A stretch of DNA of 64,000 nt, from contig JAFVRJ010000025.1 in NCBI GenBank assembly GCA_017504305.1, positions 1-64,000 of the forward strand, read 5' to 3'. Of the stretch, positions 29,001 to 37,186 are shown piece after piece. Each line of letters begins with the position of its first letter. The first letter of the stretch is position 1. A model generated the notes under the pieces. That model was not told the DNA's origin and did no database searches. It saw only the letters and a program-made list of their open reading frames with translations. The stretch is from Clostridia bacterium. GTDB taxonomy: Bacteria > Bacillota > Clostridia > Christensenellales > DTU072. The position numbers and the translations under genes are program-made.

Positions 29001-30356
29001 ATAGGAGAGAGGGCTTTCTTTGGCGCAAGCAAACTTACAAAAGTATTCGTTAAAAATGCAGAAGAAAGCAAACCTACCGTAGGCAATAATGCCTTTGGCG
29101 ATAATGCTACCGGTGCTCAAATTTATGCTCCTGGCGGTTATGTTTTAGGCAACGTTACTGCTGTAGATTCAAGCAATTTGAATCACGTAGTAAATTGCAT
29201 TGACGAGGCAACCGGCCTTTATGAAGAGTACGTTATCAACAGTGATGGAACGTTGATTTTACTACGTAAATTCATGGCTACTTACGATGAAAACAGCAAT
29301 CTTGAGTCTTATGAAGAAGTTGAAGATATTAGCGTTCCGGATGAACTCAACGGAGTAGCAATCAAAACGCTTGCTAACAACGTATTTATGAGTGTTGTTA
29401 AGAGTTTTGCAATCGACAAAGCGTTTGTAAAAGCGACTGATTCGTTTGCTAACCTTGGTTCAGATATGAATACGATTACGGTAAGAGGCTCCGGCAGCTC
29501 CGATGCTTTCGGCATTGTTAACGTAATCGATGAGCTCAAATTTAAAGCCGTTGCTTACGACGGACAAGTAACGCTCGATGCGCTACTCGGAGTAAGCTCA
29601 GGTGATAGTAAGGTAGCAAGCCTTAAGAAGGTTAAGATAGTAGATGGTATCAAAACAACCGTGGTAGATTTACTTAAGGGATGGTCACAAATTGAAGAGG
29701 TAGTTTATCCTGCAAGTATTGAAAAGGTTGCTGCCGGCTCGTTAGAAGACACCGCTTGGTTTGCAAACGAAGAAAGCGATTTCGTTATCTTGGGTGGAGT
29801 ACTGCTGTACAGATACATTGGATCAAGCAAATCTGCAGCGATCCCGCAAGAAGTAATGATAATCAACGAATATGCATTTGCAAATAAGACCAATTTGTCA
29901 AGAGTATACTTCGTGGCTGGTAGCATGGCTCATACTATTTCAGATTATGCCTTTGATGGTTGTACGTCTCTTTCCAGCATAGCTATCCCCGATAGTATGA
30001 CCAATATTTCCGATAAAGCGTTTAACGGTACGATGTTTACAATTAGAGATAATTGCCTGATTATCTCCAGTATCGATGACGCTGGCGAAACCCTTGTAAA
30101 GTACTATGGTGAAGAAGAGGAGTTTGTAATTCCCAACACTATTAAGAAGATTTCGGCAGGTGCTTTCCAAAACAACGAACATCTCATCAAGCTCACCTAC
30201 GATAAAAATTCAACCTACATTTTATCGACTATTTGTGATAAAGCGTTTGCAGGTTGTACCAATCTTACTACAGTTGAATTACCCGATACGGTAATCGACA
30301 GGGCAGCTGATGCATTTGAAGGAACTCCTTGGGCAGAAGCTCAACAAGGACAATAA
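23049..30356 (+). CDS. Giant surface lipoprotein with InlB-type repeats and BspA-type leucine-rich repeats
   Basis: About 2,435 residues. A lipoprotein signal (KTKLAILMLIITVFAVT with lipobox ALAAC) anchors it to the outer face of the membrane. Residues about 117-1,116 contain at least four complete InlB/Listeria-Bacteroides (Flg_new) repeats ending in GWY...LYAKW, near 117-187, 337-411, 574-645 and 1,050-1,116, with decayed copies between. From about 1,158 to the end run BspA-like leucine-rich repeats of the form IGADAFANNTVITSIDLPNT. No LPxTG or SLH anchor is present. Such repeats are known from adhesins that bind host or matrix proteins. GAGG at 23039-23042 is 6 nt before the ATG at 23049; ATGs at 23037 and 23046 are alternatives. 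It is followed 61 nt later by a second lipoprotein gene with no terminator between. Confidence 0.85.
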   Translation: MTNKTKLAILMLIITVFAVTALAACTSVGVAGISIKQGSNYKTEYVVGEELDLTGVELAVTRTDGSVYFVYATAVMQDIKVLNFNTSNVVKELAVVIEYKGASTFMFISVISHEDAVAKYTVNFETGSGSKVDSLTVQEFDTILAPTEPTRAGYAFDGWYKENTYNNIWNFNVDKVVGNTTLYAKWAKLYTITFKDTITGAPDVVKYVKAGDSLSDIPPTPVVDGKIITWDRESITEVYSDIVVKTVSKDATYTVLFYYYGFESGEAVVLGQPITNVPHGITTEEFDEMFAVQLAQIYNDLPRNDTVNHKHFSSWDKGYNNVVADLEICAQYEYNKYDVTFNLNYTTSQEGFDATFSVNEDVVYNNPTTLPASEPVRPGYAFDGWYKQPACIDAWNFNNDRVQGDTVLYAKWTALYSVYFVIDQSETIDSELGEEGVELDTVVISEAGNDIVYKLFGKVDVRSGGSTNKIALPVKTGYTASWNIDDNALKNITGDRVVKAVFQINSYAVRFFNHDRSEIIQVHGEDVQMVEYQKAAEAPEAPDRLGYSFIGWDKAYDSIIEAIDVVAVYEPNAYDVILVLNNDSATPTYAVSVKYGQAVTFPENLTYKGYHLEGWYTDEAFVTKWEDDDVLNVAGHNKLILYARWLKIHTVVFNTEEGDTAIEVIDGNLIDETFVPEIGYREGYTGYWYKVINGNTEGKVLFDATAPVEENSTYSLVYELNVYVVYFFEETTSSTPKASFNVPHGSSINIADLIPNNPTKEGHNFIGWTITSSDAITGDTNVYAIFEIKTFVLTWVNEDGSTITTSTVEYSKPAVFPISATAPTKKGYLLNGWIIKEFILEEGDKEGSVQIVKSAMVLEPDFVLEPYTVEFKNRETNRVYEQFDGTGYVPSQTKLFNTFVDVNAVVAVPHLVGHEFVGWDAPYFNSIYQDQYFTDYQAETHAWKAVNSNVSSGTHNMRQASLIVYDNTLYYAELAVEEIANRLAHWGKETFDASGIYQIEAVNNAWLKKGRGSEGDTVLTYSREIVFGGHLFVAITENTTFFARFEVAEYNFSFVTNDPDQTLDPLTVTYGTLSRKPVLNDRDGYVFLGWYADEDFSVEYVFDTLVEKDTTIYAKWEEIRDYTESDDVDYTLNEDGTAYVLTDARNYDGTSLKVANFYKGKMVNAIGADAFANNTVITSIDLPNTIVAIGPKAFMNCTALTSIVIPEKVTEIPDNAFYGCSALTTVSFDENGTLTKIGTSAFANATALKYSIVNDEQVAFTLPQTITDIGSSAFYGCVGFTEIEIPASIINVGDKAFANANNLRYAIFRRNAAANLGENVFQNHTSLYNAFRIYVPTVSNYTGNSANANWKALSAKIYDLDNITKDGEWAYRFDANGNPILMQYLGKDSVIEISANVISSTGNNLTVSQLDDYLFDGNVTEVKFNSNVAIAQNTFTSATNLQKLIINLGLTNNVNKAFLKDAFDEGSKLHTLEINSDLSTIPDIFDGRVPTALHHVIISEQSRSVIDSFLADCIYVQTVTIGKNVTTIGNESFRGCTALTDVIFNEGCKLNSIGVSAFDGAYALANLHNLPNTITSIGDKAFNATAWLNSSQEELIIGKGILYRYNGNLDAVGGVYVIPSNVTYIVDGAFANNSTLRHVLANPDSVLYTIGANAFANCAELETVFIPATVNTIGANAFANDAKLKTVVSLVPAPDHTFKFGANALPGATESPNMKVYITEGDVGKYQSAWSGNYSYQGLYNTAIKAVSDGYVITGNESGSASTVLVKYIPNTLNATVKLTTATATKIADYALPRTIVDLDIDVGIESFGELPFNGVTALQSFTIRRAGTSVKMAAVELMWILENNASLTAINTVSSVAMSDLIGGALPARINTVNIIAGETHIVDEFLYDASNGNSHVVNISIDGIALEDADNDITVGAKAFRNTGWMDAFESDYIVIFQGVLVDVKSMSPVLTISDNVKSINGGLFEGNDYVEVVFLPQTITSIGERAFFGASKLTKVFVKNAEESKPTVGNNAFGDNATGAQIYAPGGYVLGNVTAVDSSNLNHVVNCIDEATGLYEEYVINSDGTLILLRKFMATYDENSNLESYEEVEDISVPDELNGVAIKTLANNVFMSVVKSFAIDKAFVKATDSFANLGSDMNTITVRGSGSSDAFGIVNVIDELKFKAVAYDGQVTLDALLGVSSGDSKVASLKKVKIVDGIKTTVVDLLKGWSQIEEVVYPASIEKVAAGSLEDTAWFANEESDFVILGGVLLYRYIGSSKSAAIPQEVMIINEYAFANKTNLSRVYFVAGSMAHTISDYAFDGCTSLSSIAIPDSMTNISDKAFNGTMFTIRDNCLIISSIDDAGETLVKYYGEEEEFVIPNTIKKISAGAFQNNEHLIKLTYDKNSTYILSTICDKAFAGCTNLTTVELPDTVIDRAADAFEGTPWAEAQQGQ

Positions 30357-30417
30357 AGACGTTACGTGGGCGACCACTAACTATAGAAGTAAAAAACACA
30401 TATAGGAGAAAACTGCT

Positions 30418-33105
30418 ATGAAAAGAAATTTACTTGTAACACTTCTTGTTATCGTATTAGTAGCATCTCTCGGCTTGAGCCTTATCGCTTGTGGTGGCAA
30501 GGGCAATGGCGACGACGGTGATGGTAGCGGTACTGGCGGTAACGGAAAGGCCACGGTAGATATTAAGTTACTACCGGATATGGTCGATTACGGTGCAAAT
30601 CCTCAATATTACGCAACCGGTAGCGAAATCTATCAAGAAAGCGTAAGGTTGGGATGGAAATCTGACCTCGAAAAGAAGCAAGACGACGAGAGAGAAGACT
30701 GGATCGTAGAAGAATGGAGTGCAACCGGTAGCTTATGGAACAATACCGTATACTATTCGTTTGGTGCATGGGCGGCCGATTATGACTCTAACGGCGTTGA
30801 AAGAAGACAATCCAACGTTGGCTATTTTGATGTCGACGGTAATTGGATTGACGACGAATCTGCAAACAGTGTTCAACGTGTTTTCTGTTATTCGGTAGCA
30901 GACGACTTTATTCAAAGATTGAGTGATGCTCGCGTTGAAGAAGCTAATGCAGATAAACTTATCAAGTACATCGTAAGAGAAGACGTAGATAGAGCAAAGG
31001 GCGACGGATACACCTATACCCAAGGCACCTCGAGCGCAATCGAAGACTATAATCAACTTGATGAGCTACAAACCATTTACGACGACTTCGATGCTTATAA
31101 GAAAGATCCCACTTACACCAAACATATCTTCACTAAAGAAGAGGAAGTAAGCGATGCTATCAACCGCAAAAAACGTAAAATTTACGGCGAAGTATTCCAT
31201 TGCTTCGGTGACGACGTTGATCAATTTGCTCGTTGCGCAATCGAATTGGTAAGCTATGGTATTAAGATCATCAATGCCGATATGCTCAAAGCATATAACA
31301 GCCACTTCAACAAAGAATATAACTTCGAAGATTATATTCGTTACGAAATGTTTGATCATGAAACTTTAAGTTACTTCCTTGCTTTCATGGATGCTAACAT
31401 TACTAACTTCAACCTTACCAACTATACGGCAACTCAAAAGGCAAAGATGATGACTCTCTACGGTTATTATTACCAATACGAAAAGAGAGATCACGAAGTA
31501 TTTGACGACAACAAAAAGGTATCTGCAGCAGGAGGTATCACCGAATACGAAGATTATCTTAAGTTAAGCCACGAAAGCTATTTTAACACCAAAGAAGAAG
31601 CTCTACGTTATCGTGACTACGATCGTAGACATTACGAAAAAGCATATCGTTATTCCTATACGTGCTATGAAAAATATTACACCGCTCAACTTGGCTTCCA
31701 AGCAATCCAAGAAGAGAAGGATCTTATCGTTTATAAAGGCGGTGCTACCCCCACCTTTAACAACTCTTTAGTAAACGGTCAATATGCTAACGGTCTTACC
31801 ACCGTAGCAGATATTACTTACTCCTCCGAGATGCAAAAGGGCTCCAGTATAGGTTTGGATAGCACTCTTAAGCTATCTGACGTAAACTGGGAGTATACCG
31901 CAAGTGACGACGTTACCATCGTTTACAACAATCGTAGTAGAGATTGGAACAGTCTTGATGCAAACGGACAAAATGCAGCTACCAACAAGATTAAGAAGGT
32001 TCGTTTAGAGCTCGAGCAACTCAAGAGCCAAGACTACACCATCAACCACAAGAGCATCAAAGAGTCTGATTTGACCGCAGCATTACAATATCAAATCTAC
32101 TCCTACAGTGCAGACTCCGTACGTGCATTACAAGCATGTAAGAAAGACGAAGTCGTTTATTATCTCACCATCGATCGTTACTTTGAAGTTAACGATACTA
32201 CTTATGCAGACATTACCGGCGGTACCGAATTCAGAACGCACGTTGTTAAAGCATTCGGCGATCTTGAAGAAGATGCAGGACGTAATGATGCTAAATACGT
32301 AAACCTCAACGCCAACTATGCAGTAGGCACCATCGACGAGCAAGTAAGAACCGCTAATAACGCAGACTGGGCTGGCGTTAAGTCTAATATCTCTGAAACC
32401 CTTTCTAGAGATTACGAGGGCTATAAACCAGTCAACAACAAGCAAGTTGACGAGTACTTTGAAGACACTCTTATCCGCAAAGAGTGGAGCTGTGGTGCAT
32501 CATTCGAAGAATCTGCAACAAGCTGTAAGCAAAACAACAGCCACTTGAATTGTACTGAAGAGTACGACACTGACTGGGCACTTTCCCGTCTACTTGACAA
32601 CCACGAAGTAGTTCTTCGTTATATGTATGGTCAAGTTGAAGTTACCTTCTATGCAATCAATCAAAGCGACTTCTTAACTCCCACCAAGTTCCATAACAAT
32701 ATCACTTCCGTTAAGGAAACCGATAGCTACGTAGCAAAAGCAACCGGTGGTTATGCTATGAGCTATAAGTCGTTTGATGCTTGCGATAAGGCAACCTTGC
32801 AACCCGATGAATTGATTGGTAAAGTATGCACCAGCACCGACGAGGATAAATACCCCGTAGTAGGTATGCCCAGCCAATACTGGAATAACGTTCCCGTTTA
32901 CGAAACCACTGATTTCCTTTGTGATAAGACTCAAACCAAACTTGGTCAAATCACTTACGCCAACAACGGTACTTATATTTACACCTTCGTTGGTTGGTAC
33001 GTAGATGAAAAATTCAAGTACCCGGTATTATTGGACGAAGAGTACGACTACGATATTCGCTTGTATCCTGCATACCGTCTTGAGTACGTACCGGCAAGCA
33101 ATTAA
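30418..33105 (+). CDS. Large lipoprotein of unknown function with a C-terminal InlB-like repeat
   Basis: The 895-residue protein has a signal peptide with lipobox LIAC, then a flexible Gly/Asp-rich linker and a long domain rich in Tyr, Asp, Glu and Lys for which I recognise no family. The last 45 residues (FVGWYVDEKF ... IRLYPAYR) resemble one InlB-type repeat as found in the neighbouring giant lipoprotein. AGGAG precedes the ATG. The gene is followed by a strong terminator and has none before it, so both lipoproteins are probably made together and may form one surface complex; that is inference. The middle contains many helix-like charged segments, and four Cys near 680-700 (CGASFEESATSC ... 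LNC). Confidence 0.7.
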   Translation: MKRNLLVTLLVIVLVASLGLSLIACGGKGNGDDGDGSGTGGNGKATVDIKLLPDMVDYGANPQYYATGSEIYQESVRLGWKSDLEKKQDDEREDWIVEEWSATGSLWNNTVYYSFGAWAADYDSNGVERRQSNVGYFDVDGNWIDDESANSVQRVFCYSVADDFIQRLSDARVEEANADKLIKYIVREDVDRAKGDGYTYTQGTSSAIEDYNQLDELQTIYDDFDAYKKDPTYTKHIFTKEEEVSDAINRKKRKIYGEVFHCFGDDVDQFARCAIELVSYGIKIINADMLKAYNSHFNKEYNFEDYIRYEMFDHETLSYFLAFMDANITNFNLTNYTATQKAKMMTLYGYYYQYEKRDHEVFDDNKKVSAAGGITEYEDYLKLSHESYFNTKEEALRYRDYDRRHYEKAYRYSYTCYEKYYTAQLGFQAIQEEKDLIVYKGGATPTFNNSLVNGQYANGLTTVADITYSSEMQKGSSIGLDSTLKLSDVNWEYTASDDVTIVYNNRSRDWNSLDANGQNAATNKIKKVRLELEQLKSQDYTINHKSIKESDLTAALQYQIYSYSADSVRALQACKKDEVVYYLTIDRYFEVNDTTYADITGGTEFRTHVVKAFGDLEEDAGRNDAKYVNLNANYAVGTIDEQVRTANNADWAGVKSNISETLSRDYEGYKPVNNKQVDEYFEDTLIRKEWSCGASFEESATSCKQNNSHLNCTEEYDTDWALSRLLDNHEVVLRYMYGQVEVTFYAINQSDFLTPTKFHNNITSVKETDSYVAKATGGYAMSYKSFDACDKATLQPDELIGKVCTSTDEDKYPVVGMPSQYWNNVPVYETTDFLCDKTQTKLGQITYANNGTYIYTFVGWYVDEKFKYPVLLDEEYDYDIRLYPAYRLEYVPASN

Positions 33106-33145
33106 GGAAGCCTAAAACGATAATTAGGTAACCCAAATAGTGATA

Positions 33146-33184
33146 AAAGCCCGCTTTTGCAAAACGCAAAAGCGGGCTTTTTTG
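33146..33184 (+). terminator. Strong intrinsic terminator after the lipoprotein pair
   Basis: A perfect 15-bp stem (33146-33160 with 33166-33180, core AGCCCGC / GCGGGCT) with loop AAAAC is followed by a run of six T residues. Confidence 0.95.
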
Positions 33185-33234
33185 CATCTAAATGCCATTG
33201 GTCTATAGATTATGAAAGCGACATAAAATAAAGT

Positions 33235-34176
33235 ATGTTAGCTAATATACTTACGTTGTTTTCGGGGATAGGGACTTTCATCATCGGTATGAAGTTAATC
33301 GCCTCCAATTTGGATGCTGTAGCGGGCGGAAAGGTGGAGGAGCTGTTCAAAAAGATATCGGACAACAAGCTTGCCGGCATTGGGATCGGAGTGGGGAGCG
33401 CCGCGGTATTGCAGAGTTCTTCTGCGACTACAGTAATACTCGTAGGGCTTGTCAATAGTGGTATAATCAATCTCATCCAAGCAACGTGCATAATAATGGG
33501 TGCCAATATTGGTACGACTTTTACGGCATTGGTGATTTCTTTCAATTACCTTCCGATAGGTGAACTTTTTGCCTTTTTAACCTTTATAGGCGCAATGGTC
33601 GTGATGGCGGCAAAGCGCTCTAAAATTAAAACGATAGGGTATTTGGTAGGCAGTGCCGGACTTATGTTTATAGGACTGGATATAATAAAAATTTCGGCAT
33701 CGGCACTTAATGAGTATTCGGCGTTTACAAATTTGTTTTCATCCGTTAATAGTCCTTTTATAATGCTTGCGTTGGGATTGGTTTTTACCGCAATAATACA
33801 AAGTTCTTCAGCGATAACCGGTATTGTTATAACTCTTGCACACCTCGGCATTATGCCTGCGGTGGGAGCGTTTTACGTAATTATGGGTGGTAATATCGGC
33901 TCGTGTGCTACGGCGATGCTTGCATCTATCGGTGGCAACCTCAACGCAAAGCGTACGGCACTTATTAATTTAGCGTTCAATACGATAGGAGTTATAATCT
34001 TTTTACCACTAACAATCGCCTTTGGTAATAAAGTAATAGGAGCTTTGAGTGGATTAAGCATATCGGTAATTATTGCCTACTTCCATATTGCCTTCAATTT
34101 AATAACCACCGTTTTGATGATACCGTTTATTAAAAAACTCGCAAATTTAAGCTGTATTCTTATAGCCGATAACTGA
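33235..34176 (+). CDS. Na+/phosphate cotransporter family protein (NptA/PNaS)
   Basis: Integral membrane protein of 313 residues with about eight hydrophobic helices and the duplicated QSSSATT / QSSSAIT signature (about residues 59-65 and 187-193) of the Na/Pi cotransporter family, which imports phosphate with sodium. It ends directly after the second transporter repeat and lacks the PhoU-like C-terminal domain found in longer bacterial members, so regulation may differ. No ribosome site lies before the ATG; TAAAAT at 33224-33229 ends 5 nt upstream and could be the -10 box of a leaderless transcript, though the -35 is weak. The gene stands alone between a terminator and the luxS promoter. Confidence 0.85.
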   Translation: MLANILTLFSGIGTFIIGMKLIASNLDAVAGGKVEELFKKISDNKLAGIGIGVGSAAVLQSSSATTVILVGLVNSGIINLIQATCIIMGANIGTTFTALVISFNYLPIGELFAFLTFIGAMVVMAAKRSKIKTIGYLVGSAGLMFIGLDIIKISASALNEYSAFTNLFSSVNSPFIMLALGLVFTAIIQSSSAITGIVITLAHLGIMPAVGAFYVIMGGNIGSCATAMLASIGGNLNAKRTALINLAFNTIGVIIFLPLTIAFGNKVIGALSGLSISVIIAYFHIAFNLITTVLMIPFIKKLANLSCILIADN

Positions 34177-34183
34177 TTAATGC

Positions 34184-34212
34184 TTGTAAACTTTAATAAA
34201 TAGTAGTATAAT
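34184..34212 (+). promoter_or_regulatory. luxS promoter
   Basis: TTGTAA (34184-34189), 17 nt, TATAAT (34207-34212). The mRNA would start near 34219, leaving room for GGAGG at 34234-34238. Confidence 0.75.
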
Positions 34213-34249
34213 ACTAACGTATGATTAAATAATGGAGGACTTTACACTT

Positions 34250-34765
34250 ATGGAACTTGATACATCAAACGTTTCGAGCTTTAAAGTGGATCACACTAAA
34301 TTAAAATGCGGACTTTTTGTTTCGCGCAAAGATATTTTTGGTTCCAACGTAATTACGACTTTTGACCTTCGCATGAAGCGTCCTTATCATGATGAAGTTA
34401 TGGAAACGGGTTCTATACACGCATTAGAGCACCTTATTGCAACCTATCTTCGCAATGATCCTTTGTGGGGCGATAAGATTATTTACTTTGGACCTATGGG
34501 ATGTCGTACCGGTTTCTATCTCTTGATGGCAGGCGATCTTGATTCTCAAGATATTCTTCCTCTTATCGAGAGAACGTTTGACTTCGTATCCGATTACGAA
34601 GGCGAAATACCTGCGGCGACCCCCAAAGAGTGCGGATATTGCGTAGATATGGATTTAGAGCTTGCAAAAGCCGATGCAACCATGTACTACAACGTAATAA
34701 TTAACCCCAAGAAAGAAAACCTCGTTTATCCCGTTAAGAGAGAACGTAAAAAGAAAGAAGCATAA
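34250..34765 (+). CDS. luxS: S-ribosylhomocysteine lyase (LuxS)
   Basis: Cleaves S-ribosylhomocysteine to homocysteine and DPD, the precursor of autoinducer-2, in the activated methyl cycle. Key parts are visible: FKVDHTKL at the start, the metal motif HALEHL, the catalytic Cys in GPMGCRTGFYL, and ECGYC with the third metal ligand Cys. The frame reaches up to an ATG at 34232, but this ATG overlaps the GGAGG ribosome site (34234-34238); the ATG at 34250 is 11 nt behind it and gives the usual short N-terminus (171 aa). The Lys-rich tail is a small extension. It is followed 17 nt later by an aminopeptidase gene. Confidence 0.93.
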   Translation: MELDTSNVSSFKVDHTKLKCGLFVSRKDIFGSNVITTFDLRMKRPYHDEVMETGSIHALEHLIATYLRNDPLWGDKIIYFGPMGCRTGFYLLMAGDLDSQDILPLIERTFDFVSDYEGEIPAATPKECGYCVDMDLELAKADATMYYNVIINPKKENLVYPVKRERKKKEA

Positions 34766-34782
34766 CATAAGGGAGAACACAT

Positions 34783-35898
34783 ATGGTAGATCAAAGAATT
34801 GAAAAACTCGCAAGTGTATTAGTCAACTATTCAGTTGAACTTAAAAAAGGTGAAAAAATCCTTATCGAAGCAAAAGGTATCGATTATATGCTCGTTACCG
34901 CAATCGTTAAGGAAGTTTATAAAGTAGGGGGCTTTCCCTTTGTAAACATGGAAGATAACCGTGTAACCCGCGCTATTCGCATGGGCATGACGGAAGATCT
35001 TGCAAAGCTTATGGCTAAATACGATTCATATCGCATGGCGGAAATGGATGCTTATATTGGTATTCGTGGTGGCAACAACTGCTACGAGCTTTCCGATATT
35101 GGCGGAGATAAAGCACAAATCTACGGCAGATTGTATGCTCAACCCGTTCATCACGATCTTCGCGTAGGCAAAACCAAGTGGGTAGTACTTCGTTATCCTA
35201 ACGAAGGTATGGCAGAGCAAGCTCGCATGAGTACCGAAGCTTTTGAAGATTTCTACTTTAACGTATGCAACCTCGATTACGCTAAAATGGATAGGGCGAT
35301 GGACGCTCTTGGCGCGCTTATGGATAAGACCGATAAAGTTCGCTTGGTCGCACGCGACACCGATTTGACTTTTAGCATCAAGGATATTCCCTCCAAGAAG
35401 TGCTCCGGTCACTGTAATATTCCCGACGGCGAAATTTATACCGCTCCCGTTAAGAACTCGGTAAACGGTTATATCCACTATAACGCACCGAGCGTTGAAA
35501 ACGGAATTGAGTTCAAAGACGTTCGTTTAGAGTTCAAAGACGGCAAAATCATCAATGCAACAGCAAACCTTACCGAAGAAGTTAACAAGATTTTCGACAC
35601 CGACGAAGGTGCACGTTACGTTGGTGAATTTGCAATCGGCGTAAACCCCTATATCAACGATCCGATGGGCGATATCTTATTTGATGAGAAGATCGCAGGC
35701 TCAATCCACTTTACCCCCGGCAGTTGCTACGATGATTGCGACAACGGCAACCACAGCGCAGTTCACTGGGATTTAGTTCTTATTATGACCCCCGAGTACG
35801 GCGGTGGTGAAATCTACTTTGACGACGTACTTATCCGCAAGGACGGAAGATTCGTACTCCCCGAATTGGAGTGCTTAAACCCTGAAAACTTAAAATAA
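34783..35898 (+). CDS. M29-family aminopeptidase
   Basis: Cytoplasmic metallopeptidase of 371 residues similar to AmpS/aminopeptidase T, which removes N-terminal amino acids from peptides. The metal-binding set expected for M29 is present in the C-terminal half: Glu in PDGEIYTAP, Glu in VGEFAIG, His in SIHFTPG, and His/Asp in SAVHWDLV. GGGAG lies ahead of the ATG. The stop overlaps the start of the acyltransferase gene by one base (TAATG), indicating translational coupling. Confidence 0.9.
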   Translation: MVDQRIEKLASVLVNYSVELKKGEKILIEAKGIDYMLVTAIVKEVYKVGGFPFVNMEDNRVTRAIRMGMTEDLAKLMAKYDSYRMAEMDAYIGIRGGNNCYELSDIGGDKAQIYGRLYAQPVHHDLRVGKTKWVVLRYPNEGMAEQARMSTEAFEDFYFNVCNLDYAKMDRAMDALGALMDKTDKVRLVARDTDLTFSIKDIPSKKCSGHCNIPDGEIYTAPVKNSVNGYIHYNAPSVENGIEFKDVRLEFKDGKIINATANLTEEVNKIFDTDEGARYVGEFAIGVNPYINDPMGDILFDEKIAGSIHFTPGSCYDDCDNGNHSAVHWDLVLIMTPEYGGGEIYFDDVLIRKDGRFVLPELECLNPENLK

Positions 35899-37133
35899 TG
35901 AGTAAGAAAGAAGACCTCAAAAATTTCGTACCATCGAAACCCAACAAACTTTTATATCCCTTGCTTATTCTCGTAGGCAGGATATTGGGTAAGATTTGGA
36001 TTAACGCAAAGTTCAAAAAGGATGATGCTATCAAGGGACGTAAAGGCCCCTTTGTTTGCGTAGGCACGCACTCCTGCTTTATGGACGTTGCGATGATGAT
36101 GCTCACCATGAGCCCTGTATCGCTTAACATTGTGTGCGGACGTGACGTTATGACTTGGGGCGTATTAAAGCCCTTTGTAAAAGCAATAGGTCTTCTACCG
36201 ATAAACCAATTTGAAATGGACCTTGCGTCCATCCGCTCGATGAAGAGGGCAGTTGATAAAGGGTGCAGTTTGGCGCTTTTTCCCGAGGGTAAATTTACGC
36301 TTGACGGCAGACCTTTATATTACCTTCCGGAGAGCCTTGCAAAGCTCCTTAAGCTCCTTAAAGCCGACGTAGTATTCTGCCACAACAACGGTGGATACTG
36401 CGCTCGTCCGCGTTGGTACCACGGCTTTAAGTACGGCACGGTTACCAACGTATCGGAATTGTTGTTTACAAAAGAGCAATTGGCTACTATGTCCGATAAG
36501 GAAATCTATGCTGTATTAAAGCAAAAATTTAGTTTTAACGATTGCTTGTATCAACGTGAAAATAATTTGCGCTATAAATGTAAAGATCCGGCAAAGGGAC
36601 TCCATTATATACTTTACAAGTGCCCAAAATGCGGTGTCGAGTATGAAATGAGTTCAGATGATCATTATCTTACTTGCGGTAATTGCGGTAACAAAGTTGA
36701 GTATACCGAGTATGGCGAAATGATACCTTCTGAAGGCTCTACAACCTTTGACCGCATAGATCTTTGGTACGAGTTCGAGCGCGAGTCTGTACGTAAAGAG
36801 ATCGAAGACGAAGGCTTTGAAATGCGCCATGAAGTAGTTTGGGAACAACAAGACGCAGAGAACAATTACAACGAGCTTGGTGAAGGCGAATTTTATCTTA
36901 ACCAAACGGCGATCGGCTTTATAGGCGCACGTTACGATAACGGCGAGCAAGTCGTTTTGGAAGTGCCGATTATTAAGCAACCGACCATCGTACATAAGAA
37001 TTACGAGGCGATTGATCTTACTATCGATGGCGTTGTAAACAGATTCTCTTTCCGCGAAGCCAAGTACTCTTGCAAATATAATATTGCAGTTGAGGAACTT
37101 CATCGTAAAATAAAAGGATTGCCTATTGATTAA
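35898..37133 (+). CDS. PlsC-like acyltransferase with a C-terminal zinc ribbon
   Basis: The 411-residue protein starts with a lysophospholipid acyltransferase domain: hydrophobic segment near residue 20, the catalytic H-x4-D in GTHSCFMDVAMM (about 52-63) and the glycerol-phosphate motif FPEGKF. From about residue 235 a zinc ribbon follows (YKCPKCGVEYEM ... LTCGNCGNKVEY), then a beta-rich tail of about 130 residues without a recognised family. PlsC enzymes make phosphatidate at the membrane; a zinc ribbon and extra domain are not part of the usual 200-250-residue enzyme. No ribosome site; translation is coupled to the peptidase gene. The -35 box of the next promoter overlaps the stop codon. 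Confidence 0.8.
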   Translation: MSKKEDLKNFVPSKPNKLLYPLLILVGRILGKIWINAKFKKDDAIKGRKGPFVCVGTHSCFMDVAMMMLTMSPVSLNIVCGRDVMTWGVLKPFVKAIGLLPINQFEMDLASIRSMKRAVDKGCSLALFPEGKFTLDGRPLYYLPESLAKLLKLLKADVVFCHNNGGYCARPRWYHGFKYGTVTNVSELLFTKEQLATMSDKEIYAVLKQKFSFNDCLYQRENNLRYKCKDPAKGLHYILYKCPKCGVEYEMSSDDHYLTCGNCGNKVEYTEYGEMIPSEGSTTFDRIDLWYEFERESVRKEIEDEGFEMRHEVVWEQQDAENNYNELGEGEFYLNQTAIGFIGARYDNGEQVVLEVPIIKQPTIVHKNYEAIDLTIDGVVNRFSFREAKYSCKYNIAVEELHRKIKGLPID

Positions 37134-37154
37134 TATCAATAGATATGTTACAAT
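37126..37154 (+). promoter_or_regulatory. Promoter of the M28 peptidase gene
   Basis: TTGATT (37126-37131, overlapping the preceding stop codon), 17 nt, TACAAT (37149-37154). The leader of about 25 nt includes the ribosome site TAGGAGG. Confidence 0.65.
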
Positions 37155-37186
37155 AACTCATAATTTTTGAACTGTAGGAGGAATTT

